Source: Bacteroidales bacterium (GTDB lineage: Bacteria; Bacteroidota; Bacteroidia; Bacteroidales; UBA932). From it: a DNA stretch of 53,781 nucleotides. Position numbers and translations under genes: made by a program. Within the stretch, counting starts at the first letter, position 1. Every line of letters starts with the position of its first letter. Shown piece by piece: positions 33,549 to 42,212 of the stretch. Where the stretch lies: positions 1 through 53,781 of the forward strand of contig JAFZIO010000075.1 in assembly GCA_017554335.1 (NCBI GenBank), in the 5' to 3' direction. The notes under the pieces were generated by a model. It did no database searches. It saw only the letters and a program-made list of their open reading frames with translations, and was not told where the DNA came from.

Positions 33549-34850
33549 ATGAAACGTCTTTTCATAGTTTTGGCAACTGCTGCGGCAATGACGGCATGTG
33601 ACTACGTTATTATTCCGGATGTTAAGGATCCTATCGATATTACTACGCCAGATCCTTCCGGGGATCTGACCAAAGTGACCTTGACCAAGGAGCAGCAGGC
33701 CTATATGAACGCCGGCAACGCTTTTTCGTTCAATTGTCTGGCACAACTGTATAACGACCAGACAATTATCTTCTCGCCCCTCAGTCTTCAGTTCGCACTG
33801 GCGATGGCGGTGAACGGCGCGTCCGGAGATACTGCCGCGGAGATTACCAAGACCCTTGGCTATGGCACGGACGTGAAGGCTCTCAATACCTATTGCAACC
33901 TGCTGCTCAACCAGTTGCCCGCTCTTGACAAAGACGTGACGCTCAAGCTGACGGACGCCATGATGGTCCTGCAGGATTTCCCCTGCCAGAAGGATTTCAC
34001 CAAGGTCCTGAACGAGCAGTATTATGCTCCCATCGAGTATTTCTCTCCGGCCAACAAGCAGGAAATAGTCGCCAGGATCAACGAGTGGGCGAGCCGTAAC
34101 ACGAACGGCCTCATCAAGCCGTTCCTGGGAGTCAATGACATTACCGACGATTTTGTAGCCGCTATACTTAACGCCTTGTATTTCAAGGCACAATGGTCTG
34201 GCGGCGAAAGTGACCCCATGTTCAGGGAAGAGTCTACCGCGAAGAATGAGGAGTTTGTCCTTGACAACAATAAAGGCAAGAAGAAAGTAGATATGATGCG
34301 CACTTACCGGTGTCTCCCATATGCAAAGCGCAACGGTTACAGTGTAGTTTCTGTTCCATATTCGAACGGCAGCTATGCAATGTATTTGCTTCTTCCTGGC
34401 CAAAAGGGAAAGAACGGTGCGGCAGATCTGGTCAAGAAGCTTAAGAGCGAGAAGTGGGAAGACATTACAGCGTCTCTCCAAACGGATTATATGGTAAGAC
34501 TCTGGATGCCCAAGTTTGAAGCGGAAAGCAGATTCGAACTCGTGGAGGCAATGCAGGCACTCGGAATCAAGCGTGCCTTCGTCGGCGGCGCAGCCCAGTT
34601 TGACTCCATGTTCGACGTCACCGGCTGGGATTTCTTCATCAGCAACATAATCCAGAAGGCCAAGATTTCCGTGGCCGAATGGGGCACCGAGGCCGCTGCA
34701 GTAACTGCTGTAATCATGGACAAGGCCACCTCAGTCGGCCCTGGCCAAATCAAGGAAGTCGACTTTATTGCCGACCACCCGTTCGTTTACGTTATTGCTG
34801 AGAAGTCGTCCGGCGCTATCCTCTTCGAGGGCGTTTACGACGGCCGGTAA
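33549..34850 (+). CDS. Serpin-family protease inhibitor, lipoprotein
   Basis: 433 aa, lipobox Cys17 (AAAMTAC), so it is anchored at the cell surface or in the periplasm. The rest is a full serpin fold: NAFSFNCLAQLY, IIFSPLSLQFALAMAVNGA, AAILNALYFKAQW and the C-terminal DHPFVYVIAEKSSGAILFEG. The reactive-centre hinge reads EWGTEAAAVTAV (about 34677-34712), an inhibitory-type hinge rich in small residues. Counting from the conserved Glu, P1 falls on Ala in IMDKATS, with Lys just before it, suggesting elastase- or trypsin-like targets. Bacterial serpins such as miropin of Tannerella are known suicide inhibitors of serine and cysteine proteases. It is convergent with the C69 gene, 4 bases apart. 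Confidence 0.9.
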   Translation: MKRLFIVLATAAAMTACDYVIIPDVKDPIDITTPDPSGDLTKVTLTKEQQAYMNAGNAFSFNCLAQLYNDQTIIFSPLSLQFALAMAVNGASGDTAAEITKTLGYGTDVKALNTYCNLLLNQLPALDKDVTLKLTDAMMVLQDFPCQKDFTKVLNEQYYAPIEYFSPANKQEIVARINEWASRNTNGLIKPFLGVNDITDDFVAAILNALYFKAQWSGGESDPMFREESTAKNEEFVLDNNKGKKKVDMMRTYRCLPYAKRNGYSVVSVPYSNGSYAMYLLLPGQKGKNGAADLVKKLKSEKWEDITASLQTDYMVRLWMPKFEAESRFELVEAMQALGIKRAFVGGAAQFDSMFDVTGWDFFISNIIQKAKISVAEWGTEAAAVTAVIMDKATSVGPGQIKEVDFIADHPFVYVIAEKSSGAILFEGVYDGR

Positions 34851-34854
34851 GCAA

Positions 34855-36396
34855 TCAGAATCCCATTCCGAAATAGCTCCAGAGCGAGCCTTCCAGTTTC
34901 TGCCAGCGGCGGACGGATTCGTCGTAGATGTATTCGGTATATGCGTTCAGAGCCACCGAAGGCACTTCGGCCTGCGGTATCCCGTTGACAGCCAGCTCTT
35001 CAACCGCCAATACTTCTTTGTTGAAACGCTCTTTGGTGCTCTGCCAGGCAACGGTCGCAAGCTTGTTGGCGCGGCGGAACTGCCACAGGGCGCAGTCGGG
35101 GATGTACTCCTTCTGCCCGCAGTGCCCGTAGGCCGCCGGCAGCTCGGTCGTACCGCAGAATACAGGGATGCGGGGGCTCTGGGCCGGGTTGTCCACCGAC
35201 AGCCAGCAGATGCCGCCTACGCTATCCGGCAGCCAGTTGCGTAATTGGGTCACATGAGAATAGGCACACCACGCCACCGCCACCGTGCGACGGAACTCCA
35301 CCGTCCCCGGGGCCAGGGTGTTGAGGGTATTACGCATGGTTGTCGTCAGCCAGGGGTTGGCTACCGGGCTCACGATGGTGTCGGCGGGATGCTTCTTGGT
35401 CTCGGGGCGTGCCATCAGCACCTTGCGGGTCATGTCGAAATCGGTCCCCTCATAGGTTTCACGGAAGAGGGCCATTACCTCCCGAATATCTACCGGCTTC
35501 TCCGGCTTGACGGAGAACGGCAGCTCGTCCATGTCGTAAGTTAGCCCGAGCGACGGGGCAAAATGGTTGAGTATGAAGTACTCACGGTCGTGGAAATTAC
35601 GCCCGTTGCTGTAGTCGCAATTGTACACCTTCCAAAAGACGAACTCGCCCTTTCCGTCCCACAGGCCGTTGTCGCGCGCCACCTGCTCCACGTTGGCGGA
35701 GAACAGCACGTCTTTGTCCTTGCGGCTCTTCCAGGAGATGCGGGGGACGTTGGCGGAAACCGCAACATGGTCGTCCGGGATGCGCCTGGCCGCCCATACG
35801 GCGCCAATTTTATCTTTGCCGACGCCCAGTATTTCGAACTGCCAGATTTCGTTCTTGTCGGCTACCGTCAGGCACTCGCCGCTGTCACCGTAGCCGTATT
35901 GCTCGGCCAGAGAGCCCATCAGCAACACAGCTTCACGGGCACCGGTGCACCGCTGGAGCGCAATGCGTTCAAGCTCCTCGATGGTAAACAACCCGGCGGG
36001 ATTCTCCAGCTCCTCGGGGCCGCCGAAAGTGGTCTCTCCTATTGCCAGCTGCTTCTCGTTCAGGCACGGGTAGGCCGTGTTGAGGTACGCGTATGTGTGT
36101 GGCACCTCGGGGATTTCGCCAACCAGCTTGACGCCGGTGGTGTCGTCCGGAGATGCCGTGTTCATGGTTCCGCGGAGGACGGCGTGCATGGCGCCGGGCT
36201 CATGGTCGGCGGCAGGTTCCATTTTAACCCAGGTACGGTAGCGGCCGTCGCAAGTATGGGACGTGATGACAGATCCGTCGGTGCTGGCCAGGCGGCCCAC
36301 CATGATGCTGGTGCAACTCTGCCCGTCGGATTCCTGCGCCCCGGTGCGGAATACGCACAGCAGGAGCGCTGCTGCAAGGAAGATTGTTCGTTTCAT
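34855..36396 (-). CDS. C69 family dipeptidase
   Basis: Secreted N-terminal-nucleophile peptidase of the PepD type, 513 aa. The signal peptide (to about FRTGAQ) precedes the sequence GQSCTSIMVG; the Cys is exposed after processing and is the catalytic residue. Family blocks STDGSVITSHTCDG, AIGETTFGG and ECLTVADKNEIWQFEI are present. It probably hydrolyses dipeptides for nutrition. The start lies 4 bases after a TATCTTTA box. Confidence 0.88.
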   Translation of the reverse strand: MKRTIFLAAALLLCVFRTGAQESDGQSCTSIMVGRLASTDGSVITSHTCDGRYRTWVKMEPAADHEPGAMHAVLRGTMNTASPDDTTGVKLVGEIPEVPHTYAYLNTAYPCLNEKQLAIGETTFGGPEELENPAGLFTIEELERIALQRCTGAREAVLLMGSLAEQYGYGDSGECLTVADKNEIWQFEILGVGKDKIGAVWAARRIPDDHVAVSANVPRISWKSRKDKDVLFSANVEQVARDNGLWDGKGEFVFWKVYNCDYSNGRNFHDREYFILNHFAPSLGLTYDMDELPFSVKPEKPVDIREVMALFRETYEGTDFDMTRKVLMARPETKKHPADTIVSPVANPWLTTTMRNTLNTLAPGTVEFRRTVAVAWCAYSHVTQLRNWLPDSVGGICWLSVDNPAQSPRIPVFCGTTELPAAYGHCGQKEYIPDCALWQFRRANKLATVAWQSTKERFNKEVLAVEELAVNGIPQAEVPSVALNAYTEYIYDESVRRWQKLEGSLWSYFGMGF

Positions 36397-36400
36397 GTTG

Positions 36401-36408
36401 TAAAGATA
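36401..36408 (-). promoter_or_regulatory. -7-like box TATCTTTA for the C69 peptidase gene
   Basis: One mismatch to TAnnTTTG (final G is A). It sits exactly 4 bases from the ATG at 36396, the same spacing as at 2417 and 8293. Confidence 0.4.
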
Positions 36409-36448
36409 GCGTTTTTCCGGAGACCTGCACCAGCCGCGGCGAAAGCCC

Positions 36449-37966
36449 TTACGGCTCCTTCGCGAGGCTTACAATTATTTCGTCCAGGATGGAGCCGACC
36501 GCGTAGGAGGGGGCGGTGACGTTGTTGGTGAGGATGGAGAAGACGATGGTCTTGGAGCGGTCACCGTCGGGCGAGAGAATGTAGCCGCTGAAGCAGAGCA
36601 CGCCGTTCATGGAGCCGCTCTTCATCTTGACACGGGACTTGATGCCTGCGGGAACTTTTCCCATGCGATACTGCAAGGTGCTCTTGCTGCCGGGCGAAGG
36701 CAGAGATTCCAGGAAGTAATCCCTCACCGGCCCGGAATACATTTTCTTCAAGAATCGCACGAAAAACTCCGGCGATACATAGTTCTTGCGTGACAAACCG
36801 CTGCCGTCTATCTGCCTGTAGGAGTTACTGGTATTGAGCCCCATGTCCTCAAGTATCTTAGACGCGGCAAGGACGGAACTGTCCCTGTCAACATGCCCGA
36901 AGCAACTATGGGACAACATGTTGAATATAGTCTCGGCGTAGAAGTTGTCGCTGTCGTAGTTGGTATCCTTCACTATGCGCCACAGCTCCGGAGACTGGCA
37001 GCGCCCGAGTTCAACAAGATTACCCCAGGAGGCCGCAGACTCACCCACATTGGAGAAAAGCAGGTCGCTGCGAACGTTACCATGCGGCGAAACATCCGCA
37101 AAACCGCCCTCGGCAACAATGCCCGCGGCCATCAGGAAGGTGTAGAAAAAGTAGGCGCAGGTATATGCCCCGAAGGGGTTGGAACAATCCATCTTGTATT
37201 CCTTGCGGTTAACCGGGAAACTTCCCTGGAACTCCCCGAAAGGGCCGAACTCCGTATTGATGTAATTAAGCGTATTGGAACTACCTGCAGGTCCGGTATA
37301 CGCAGAATTGACATAATTCATCCACGGCGTATCGGGATAAAGCGGGGTGATTACAGGCGCCTCGCCGAGTGCCCCCGGGCGCACGGAAAAGCTCTGGGAA
37401 TTCTCTAAGAAATTCAGTCCCGAGGAACCTGCCCCGTAGTAAAAACCGAGGTCCTCAAACTGCCAGGAGAGCCCCTGGGCGGGACGTTTGAAAAAACGCG
37501 GGTCGCCTATCACCCGTCCCTTGATGGTCTTGACGCCCCCGGCATCGAGCACCTCCTTCCAGAGGGAGAAGGTACGCTCCAGCGAATCGGCGCAGGAGGA
37601 ACCGGATGCGATGGTGGGGTCTCCCCCGCCTACGATGTAAAGGTCGCCATCAAGCACACCGTCGCTAAGCGTCCCGCTGTAGGCCAGAGTGGTCTCGAAA
37701 CGCATCTCCGGTCCCAGGCGGGTAAGAGCCATTCCGGTCGTCAGCAGTTTCATGTTGGACGCAGGGACCATCTTCAGCGTACGGTTGTACTGGGCAAGGG
37801 TGTCGACGCCACGAATTGCGAGCACCCCCAATATACCAGAACGCAGGGGCTCCTTCCGGGCATAACCGGATACGAGCCTCTGCGTCTCGGTGTCTCGTGC
37901 CGCCGTACCTACACTCGCCAAAAGGAGCAGGACGACGGGGACAATTATCTTGACTACTGCTTTCAA
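36449..37966 (-). CDS. dacB: D-alanyl-D-alanine carboxypeptidase/endopeptidase (PBP4 family)
   Basis: Periplasmic class C penicillin-binding protein (peptidase S13) that trims and cleaves peptidoglycan cross-links. 505 aa with a signal peptide of about 22 residues. The SxxK motif is PASNMKLLTTGMAL, the SxN region is DGSGLSRKNY, and the KTG box is MKSGSMNGV (KSG). The PBP4-specific insertion between SxxK and SxN accounts for the length. Its start overlaps the stop of the small helical gene by 4 bases (ATGA), so the two are co-translated. Confidence 0.92.
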   Translation of the reverse strand: MKAVVKIIVPVVLLLLASVGTAARDTETQRLVSGYARKEPLRSGILGVLAIRGVDTLAQYNRTLKMVPASNMKLLTTGMALTRLGPEMRFETTLAYSGTLSDGVLDGDLYIVGGGDPTIASGSSCADSLERTFSLWKEVLDAGGVKTIKGRVIGDPRFFKRPAQGLSWQFEDLGFYYGAGSSGLNFLENSQSFSVRPGALGEAPVITPLYPDTPWMNYVNSAYTGPAGSSNTLNYINTEFGPFGEFQGSFPVNRKEYKMDCSNPFGAYTCAYFFYTFLMAAGIVAEGGFADVSPHGNVRSDLLFSNVGESAASWGNLVELGRCQSPELWRIVKDTNYDSDNFYAETIFNMLSHSCFGHVDRDSSVLAASKILEDMGLNTSNSYRQIDGSGLSRKNYVSPEFFVRFLKKMYSGPVRDYFLESLPSPGSKSTLQYRMGKVPAGIKSRVKMKSGSMNGVLCFSGYILSPDGDRSKTIVFSILTNNVTAPSYAVGSILDEIIVSLAKEP

Positions 37967-38235
37967 GCCTTTTTGACGGCTGCAGAAAGCTTCTCGTACA
38001 GAGCGTCGGTCTTCTCAAGGAGTTCCTTGCGGAGATCGGTATAATACTGACGGGCGTTGCCTTCTACCTTGCCAACCTTGTCGCGGAGCTCATTGTAGAG
38101 ATCCACAGCCTCTTCCATAAGCTCGGAAGCCTTATCCTCGGAAACCTTGGAATTCACGGCTGCCACAAGGGAGCAATCCTCGATAAAAGCGCTCAGGATG
38201 TAATCAATGTCCTTCTTGATGTCTCTAAGATTCAT
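37963..38235 (-). CDS. Small helical protein of unknown function
   Basis: 90 aa, predicted almost entirely alpha-helical with heptad-like spacing (SELMEEAVDLYNELRDKVGKVEG), no signal peptide and a basic C-terminus (SAAVKKA). Conserved-looking small proteins of this type occur in Bacteroidales, but I cannot name a function. It is co-transcribed with dacB (ATGA overlap) from a TATCTTTG promoter 24 bases upstream. Confidence 0.75.
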   Translation of the reverse strand: MNLRDIKKDIDYILSAFIEDCSLVAAVNSKVSEDKASELMEEAVDLYNELRDKVGKVEGNARQYYTDLRKELLEKTDALYEKLSAAVKKA

Positions 38236-38258
38236 ATATTCTTGAATTATTGCAAGTG

Positions 38259-38266
38259 CAAAGATA
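38259..38266 (-). promoter_or_regulatory. -7 box TATCTTTG for the small-protein/dacB operon
   Basis: Exact TAnnTTTG on the minus strand, 24 bases from the ATG at 38235. Confidence 0.55.
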
Positions 38267-38280
38267 CAAAAATATTTTTA

Positions 38281-39888
38281 CTACCACCAGCAGGTGAGGT
38301 ACTTGCCGTCCACATCCTCGATGTACCACTGGGGATGGCTTGCTCCGTTGGAATCTACCCATTCCTTATAATGGGGATATGCACGGCCGAAGCCCAGCTT
38401 GTTCCAGACATGCTTGGTAAGGGTAGGGCACTTGAAACCCCAGACTTCACCGTTCTTGCCCTCATAGTAATTGGAGGCTGACAAGTTATCCTTGTTTGCA
38501 TTGAAGACCGACTGGTACTTGGCGGAATAGTCGGCATAGTGCTTGACGGAGAAATCATAAGGAGCATAGCCCTTAAGTCCCACGGGGGTGTAATCAGTCT
38601 TGACAATGTAGAAATTCTGGTGGGTTGTATTCACCACGGCGTCTATCATATTCTGCTTAACCGCAGCGCTCTGCTCAGCAGTCATCGCGGTCCTGGGCTT
38701 CATAATGTAGATGACCGTATAGGTGTACAAGCCGCCGGCCACATTCACATAACCGGGTACCACATTGTAGTACTTGGTGTTCTGAGCCTTCTTAAGTACA
38801 TCGGCAGGAAGCTCCGGACTGTACTGCTCCTTGTGCTCATCACCCCATGCGGAATACTGACGGAGTGCCGGATTCATAACATGTTCTACATCACCCTCAT
38901 TGTTGTGGTAGATGTAGGTTTCACTACCGGCACCACGGCTGGGATTATTGAGAATGTCAATCTTTCCAATTTCTATAGCAGGACGATCCCATGCATCGCA
39001 CGGATATTCCGTAGCGAGGGGATCATAGTGAAGAGAGTTCTCCTGAAGGGTAACGTTAGTCCATCCGGGGAGCTCGCCGTGACCGCTGGCGAAGCTGTCA
39101 AGGGTCTTGTATTCAATCACCTGCTCAACGTTGCGCATGTCAAAACCTTCCAGGACCATACCCACGCGGTGAGGCTGGTCGCCGCTGACTGCCCTGACGT
39201 GAAGCACGACCTTCAGCTGCTCAGTTTTGGCACGGGCAAAACTGTCGGAGACGACTTCTGCAGTGACGTCATAGTCAACCACAACGTCGTTGTAATCATC
39301 GTCATTGATATTGCCGCTGAGATTGGGCCAGCTGTCTTCGAACATCACCACGCCGCTGGACTGGTAAACTGTCTGAACAATATCAGCAGTTTCATACTTG
39401 GCAGGTTCCGGAAGATAAACGGGAACGATCTCACCTGCCTTGGTTGTAACGCCCTTGCCAGGCTGGTCGACAGGGAGCCTGTCCACAACATACTGGGCAA
39501 GGTGGGTACGGTCCTCATTAGCTGCGCTCTTTACTTCCGCAACCGTTCCGCTCACGGTGTAATACACCGAGACCAGTGTTTTGTTGGGAGCCGTCAGAAG
39601 AAGAGTAACCTCTCCGAAAGGCTCAACATCCTTTCCTCCCACCGGGGTTTCCACATTGGGAGTAACGGGAACGCTCTGATAGGCTACGCCAGCCTTGTTC
39701 CCCTTGGAGTCCAGAGTGTAGGACTCAACCATGACCTCACGGGTACCGCAGGGAACAGACATTCTTGCAATGGCGTGATAGCCATCCTCAACTGCAGGAA
39801 CATCCTCGGGAACATCGTTCCGGTTGCAGGATATGGCAAGCACCATAAACGCAACAACACTGAAAATCAACAATAAATAGTTCTTCAT
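38281..39888 (-). CDS. LruC domain-containing lipoprotein
   Basis: About 535 aa from the Met at 39888, which gives a lipoprotein signal (VVAFMVLAISC, Cys21); the nine codons before it are not signal-like. The middle region carries the LruC signature VMFEDSWPNLSGNINDDDYN, an Asp-rich calcium-type loop named after a Leptospira surface lipoprotein. The C-terminal half (LruC domain) ends with Trp-Trp. Probably displayed on the surface; role unknown. It has its own promoter and no operon partner. Confidence 0.82.
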   Translation of the reverse strand: MKNYLLLIFSVVAFMVLAISCNRNDVPEDVPAVEDGYHAIARMSVPCGTREVMVESYTLDSKGNKAGVAYQSVPVTPNVETPVGGKDVEPFGEVTLLLTAPNKTLVSVYYTVSGTVAEVKSAANEDRTHLAQYVVDRLPVDQPGKGVTTKAGEIVPVYLPEPAKYETADIVQTVYQSSGVVMFEDSWPNLSGNINDDDYNDVVVDYDVTAEVVSDSFARAKTEQLKVVLHVRAVSGDQPHRVGMVLEGFDMRNVEQVIEYKTLDSFASGHGELPGWTNVTLQENSLHYDPLATEYPCDAWDRPAIEIGKIDILNNPSRGAGSETYIYHNNEGDVEHVMNPALRQYSAWGDEHKEQYSPELPADVLKKAQNTKYYNVVPGYVNVAGGLYTYTVIYIMKPRTAMTAEQSAAVKQNMIDAVVNTTHQNFYIVKTDYTPVGLKGYAPYDFSVKHYADYSAKYQSVFNANKDNLSASNYYEGKNGEVWGFKCPTLTKHVWNKLGFGRAYPHYKEWVDSNGASHPQWYIEDVDGKYLTCWW

Positions 39889-39926
39889 AAATTTAAAGCA
39901 CCTCATTGTTCTCACAAATCATCCTG

Positions 39927-39934
39927 CAAATTTA
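39927..39934 (-). promoter_or_regulatory. -7 box TAAATTTG for the LruC lipoprotein gene
   Basis: TAnnTTTG on the minus strand, about 38 bases before the start at 39888, in the gap after radA. Confidence 0.5.
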
Positions 39935-39973
39935 CGCTTTTTCGTCTATTGTTGTTCTTAAAACGGAGAATTG

Positions 39974-41338
39974 CTACTTAAAAAGTGTTTTGACCAGTTC
40001 CGGAACGTCGGCAACTTTCACCACACGGATACCGGCAGGAGTCTTGGAATCCAGTGCGCTGTAGGAGCTTACGAAGATGCGTTTGAAGCCGAGTCGGGCG
40101 GCCTCCCCGATGCGGCGGTCGGTCTGGCCGACGGGGCGGATCTCCCCGCTCAGGCCGACTTCCCCGGCGAAGCAGCAATCGCCCGGAAGGGCATAGTCGA
40201 AGTTGGACGACAGCACTGCCGCAATGACCGCCAGGTCGCAGGCCGGGTCGTTCACCTTGAGTCCGCCGGCCATGTTCAGGAAGACGTCCTTCGCGCTCAG
40301 GTGGAAGCCGGCGCGCTTCTCCAGCACCGCCAGCAGCATATTGAGGCGACGGCCGTCGAACCCTGTAGCCGAACGCTGTGCCGTACCGTAGGCGGCCGAC
40401 GACACCAGGGCCTGCACTTCGAAGAGCAGGGGGCGGGTGCCGTCCAGCATGGCGGCAATGGCCGTGCCGCTCAGCCCCTCTTCATGCATGGGGATGAGCA
40501 TTTCGGAAGGATTGTCCACCTCCCTCAGGCCCGTCCCGGTCATCTCGAATACCGCCAGTTCGGAGGTGCTGCCGAATCGGTTCTTGATGCTCCGCAGGAT
40601 GCGGTAGGAGCCGCGGTTCTCCCCTTCGAACTGCAGTACGACGTCTACTATATGCTCAAGTATTTTGGGTCCGGCGATATAGCCGTCCTTGGTAATATGG
40701 CCGATCAGAATCACAGGCACGCCGCTCTCCTTGGCGAAGCGCAGCAGGGCCGCCGCCACCTCCTTGATCTGGCTGACGGAGCCGGGAGTGGACTCGACGG
40801 AATCGGTGAACATAGTCTGCACGGAGTCCACAATCATGAGGTCCGGCTGTATGGCTCGGGCCTGCTCCAGAATGTCCTCTATGCGGGTTTCGCAGAAGAT
40901 AAGGCACTCGTCGGCCGCATCCCCGGCAAGCCGTTCCGCGCGCATCTTAACCTGCTTCTCGCTCTCCTCGCCCGTGACGTATAGCGTGCGCAGCGACGGG
41001 CAGCCGAGGGGTATCTGCAGGCTGAGCGTGGACTTCCCTATTCCGGGCTCGCCTCCGATCAGTATCAGCGACCCGGGCACCATACCGCCGCCGAGCAGGC
41101 GGTCGAGTTCCTTCATGCCGAGGCTGATGCGAGCCTCAGCCGAATAATCTATCTCCTTGAGCCTCCGGGGCTTGCGGTCGTCGGTACGGGCCTTGGAAGG
41201 GGCCGCGGACTTCTTGGACTCCGAAGGAGCCTCAACCATGGTGTTCCACTCGCCGCACGCCGGGCAGCGCCCCATCCATTTGGGACTTTCGTTACCGCAG
41301 TTCGTACAGAACCAGACTGTTTTGCTCTTACTCGCCAT
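39974..41338 (-). CDS. radA: DNA repair protein RadA
   Basis: RecA-like branch-migration helicase used in recombination. About 454 aa from the Met at 41338 (MASKSKTVWFCTNCG); earlier in-frame codons lie inside the NlpC gene and lack similarity. N-terminal C4 zinc finger (CTNCG...CPACG), Walker A GGEPGIGKSTLS, the RadA hallmark IKNRFGS, and a C-terminal Lon-like domain. It overlaps the NlpC/P60 gene by 11 bases and is the last gene of the TIR-PEGA-RyR-NlpC-radA run. Its presence there may only reflect chromosomal order. Confidence 0.94.
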   Translation of the reverse strand: MASKSKTVWFCTNCGNESPKWMGRCPACGEWNTMVEAPSESKKSAAPSKARTDDRKPRRLKEIDYSAEARISLGMKELDRLLGGGMVPGSLILIGGEPGIGKSTLSLQIPLGCPSLRTLYVTGEESEKQVKMRAERLAGDAADECLIFCETRIEDILEQARAIQPDLMIVDSVQTMFTDSVESTPGSVSQIKEVAAALLRFAKESGVPVILIGHITKDGYIAGPKILEHIVDVVLQFEGENRGSYRILRSIKNRFGSTSELAVFEMTGTGLREVDNPSEMLIPMHEEGLSGTAIAAMLDGTRPLLFEVQALVSSAAYGTAQRSATGFDGRRLNMLLAVLEKRAGFHLSAKDVFLNMAGGLKVNDPACDLAVIAAVLSSNFDYALPGDCCFAGEVGLSGEIRPVGQTDRRIGEAARLGFKRIFVSSYSALDSKTPAGIRVVKVADVPELVKTLFK

Positions 41339-42212
41339 CTTGCTTGAAATAGTATGGACTGCGAAGGACGGAAATTGCGCCCTTGCCGTTATCGATATTG
41401 CCGAGAATGCGTGTGGCAGCCACCACTTCCCTCTCATATTCATCCAGCCGCACCACATAAACCAGCTGGGAAGCATGGACCATACGCCCGTCTCCTATAT
41501 AAATGCCCACATGGGTAACTTTGAGAGGCTTTTTGGAGCCGAAGAACAGCAGGTCGCCGCGCTCGTATCGGCCGTCTGTGACCGGCACGCCGCATCTCTG
41601 CTGCTGGCTGGCGTTGCGCGGCAGCAGTATTCCGTTCATGAAAAAGCAGAACTTGACCAGGCCGCTGCAGTCGAAATACTTTATCGTGTTGCCTCCCCAC
41701 ATGTACGGGGTGCCGGCGAAGCTGCAGGCAAGGCCGCTTATCTCACGGGCGAGGTTATTCCCGCTGCGGGTTTCAGCCCAAAGGCGGAAGTCCATGAGTT
41801 CGTGGGAGAGCACCCAGCCGCTGCGTCCGTCGGGCAGAAGTACCCTGGTCCATCCGCCGCTGCTCTTGCCCGTCTGCCGGAGTATGTTGCCCATAGTGAT
41901 GACGGAAATCGGCTCCGACGTCTCCGACGGGGCTTCCCTCACCCGGGAAAATTCGGCCACGCAAATCCACTTCGGAGCCGCCAGATAAGTATCTTTTTCC
42001 GAATCGGAGAGACGCGTGATGGCTTTTTCCGTTACCCAGCCCGTATAATCTTCGGCGGTCACTTTTACCCAGTAACGGTTGCTTTCCGCCGTCTCTACAA
42101 GTGCTCCCATCATGAGTTGGTTGTCCAGCGGGGCCTCGTAATCGGGTCCCGAACGCATGAAGGCCGAGGAAAGGCTCACTACGGCCCAGCTCAAAAGGGT
42201 GGCTAGCAGCAT
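41328..42212 (-). CDS. NlpC/P60 (C40) cell-wall peptidase with SH3 domains
   Basis: 294 aa with a signal peptide (VVSLSSA). Two bacterial SH3-like segments (about 25-70 and 80-140, YWVKVTAEDYTGWVTE, GWTRVLLPDGRSGWV) precede the NlpC/P60 domain (about 150-290). Catalytic Cys is in KYFDCSGLVKF and His in VTHVGIYIGDG. It cleaves peptidoglycan stem peptides (gamma-D-Glu-Dap type in the family). The start overlaps the RyR-channel stop by 10 bases and its stop overlaps radA, so it is tightly coupled to both. Confidence 0.9.
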   Translation of the reverse strand: MLLATLLSWAVVSLSSAFMRSGPDYEAPLDNQLMMGALVETAESNRYWVKVTAEDYTGWVTEKAITRLSDSEKDTYLAAPKWICVAEFSRVREAPSETSEPISVITMGNILRQTGKSSGGWTRVLLPDGRSGWVLSHELMDFRLWAETRSGNNLAREISGLACSFAGTPYMWGGNTIKYFDCSGLVKFCFFMNGILLPRNASQQQRCGVPVTDGRYERGDLLFFGSKKPLKVTHVGIYIGDGRMVHASQLVYVVRLDEYEREVVAATRILGNIDNGKGAISVLRSPYYFKQDGE

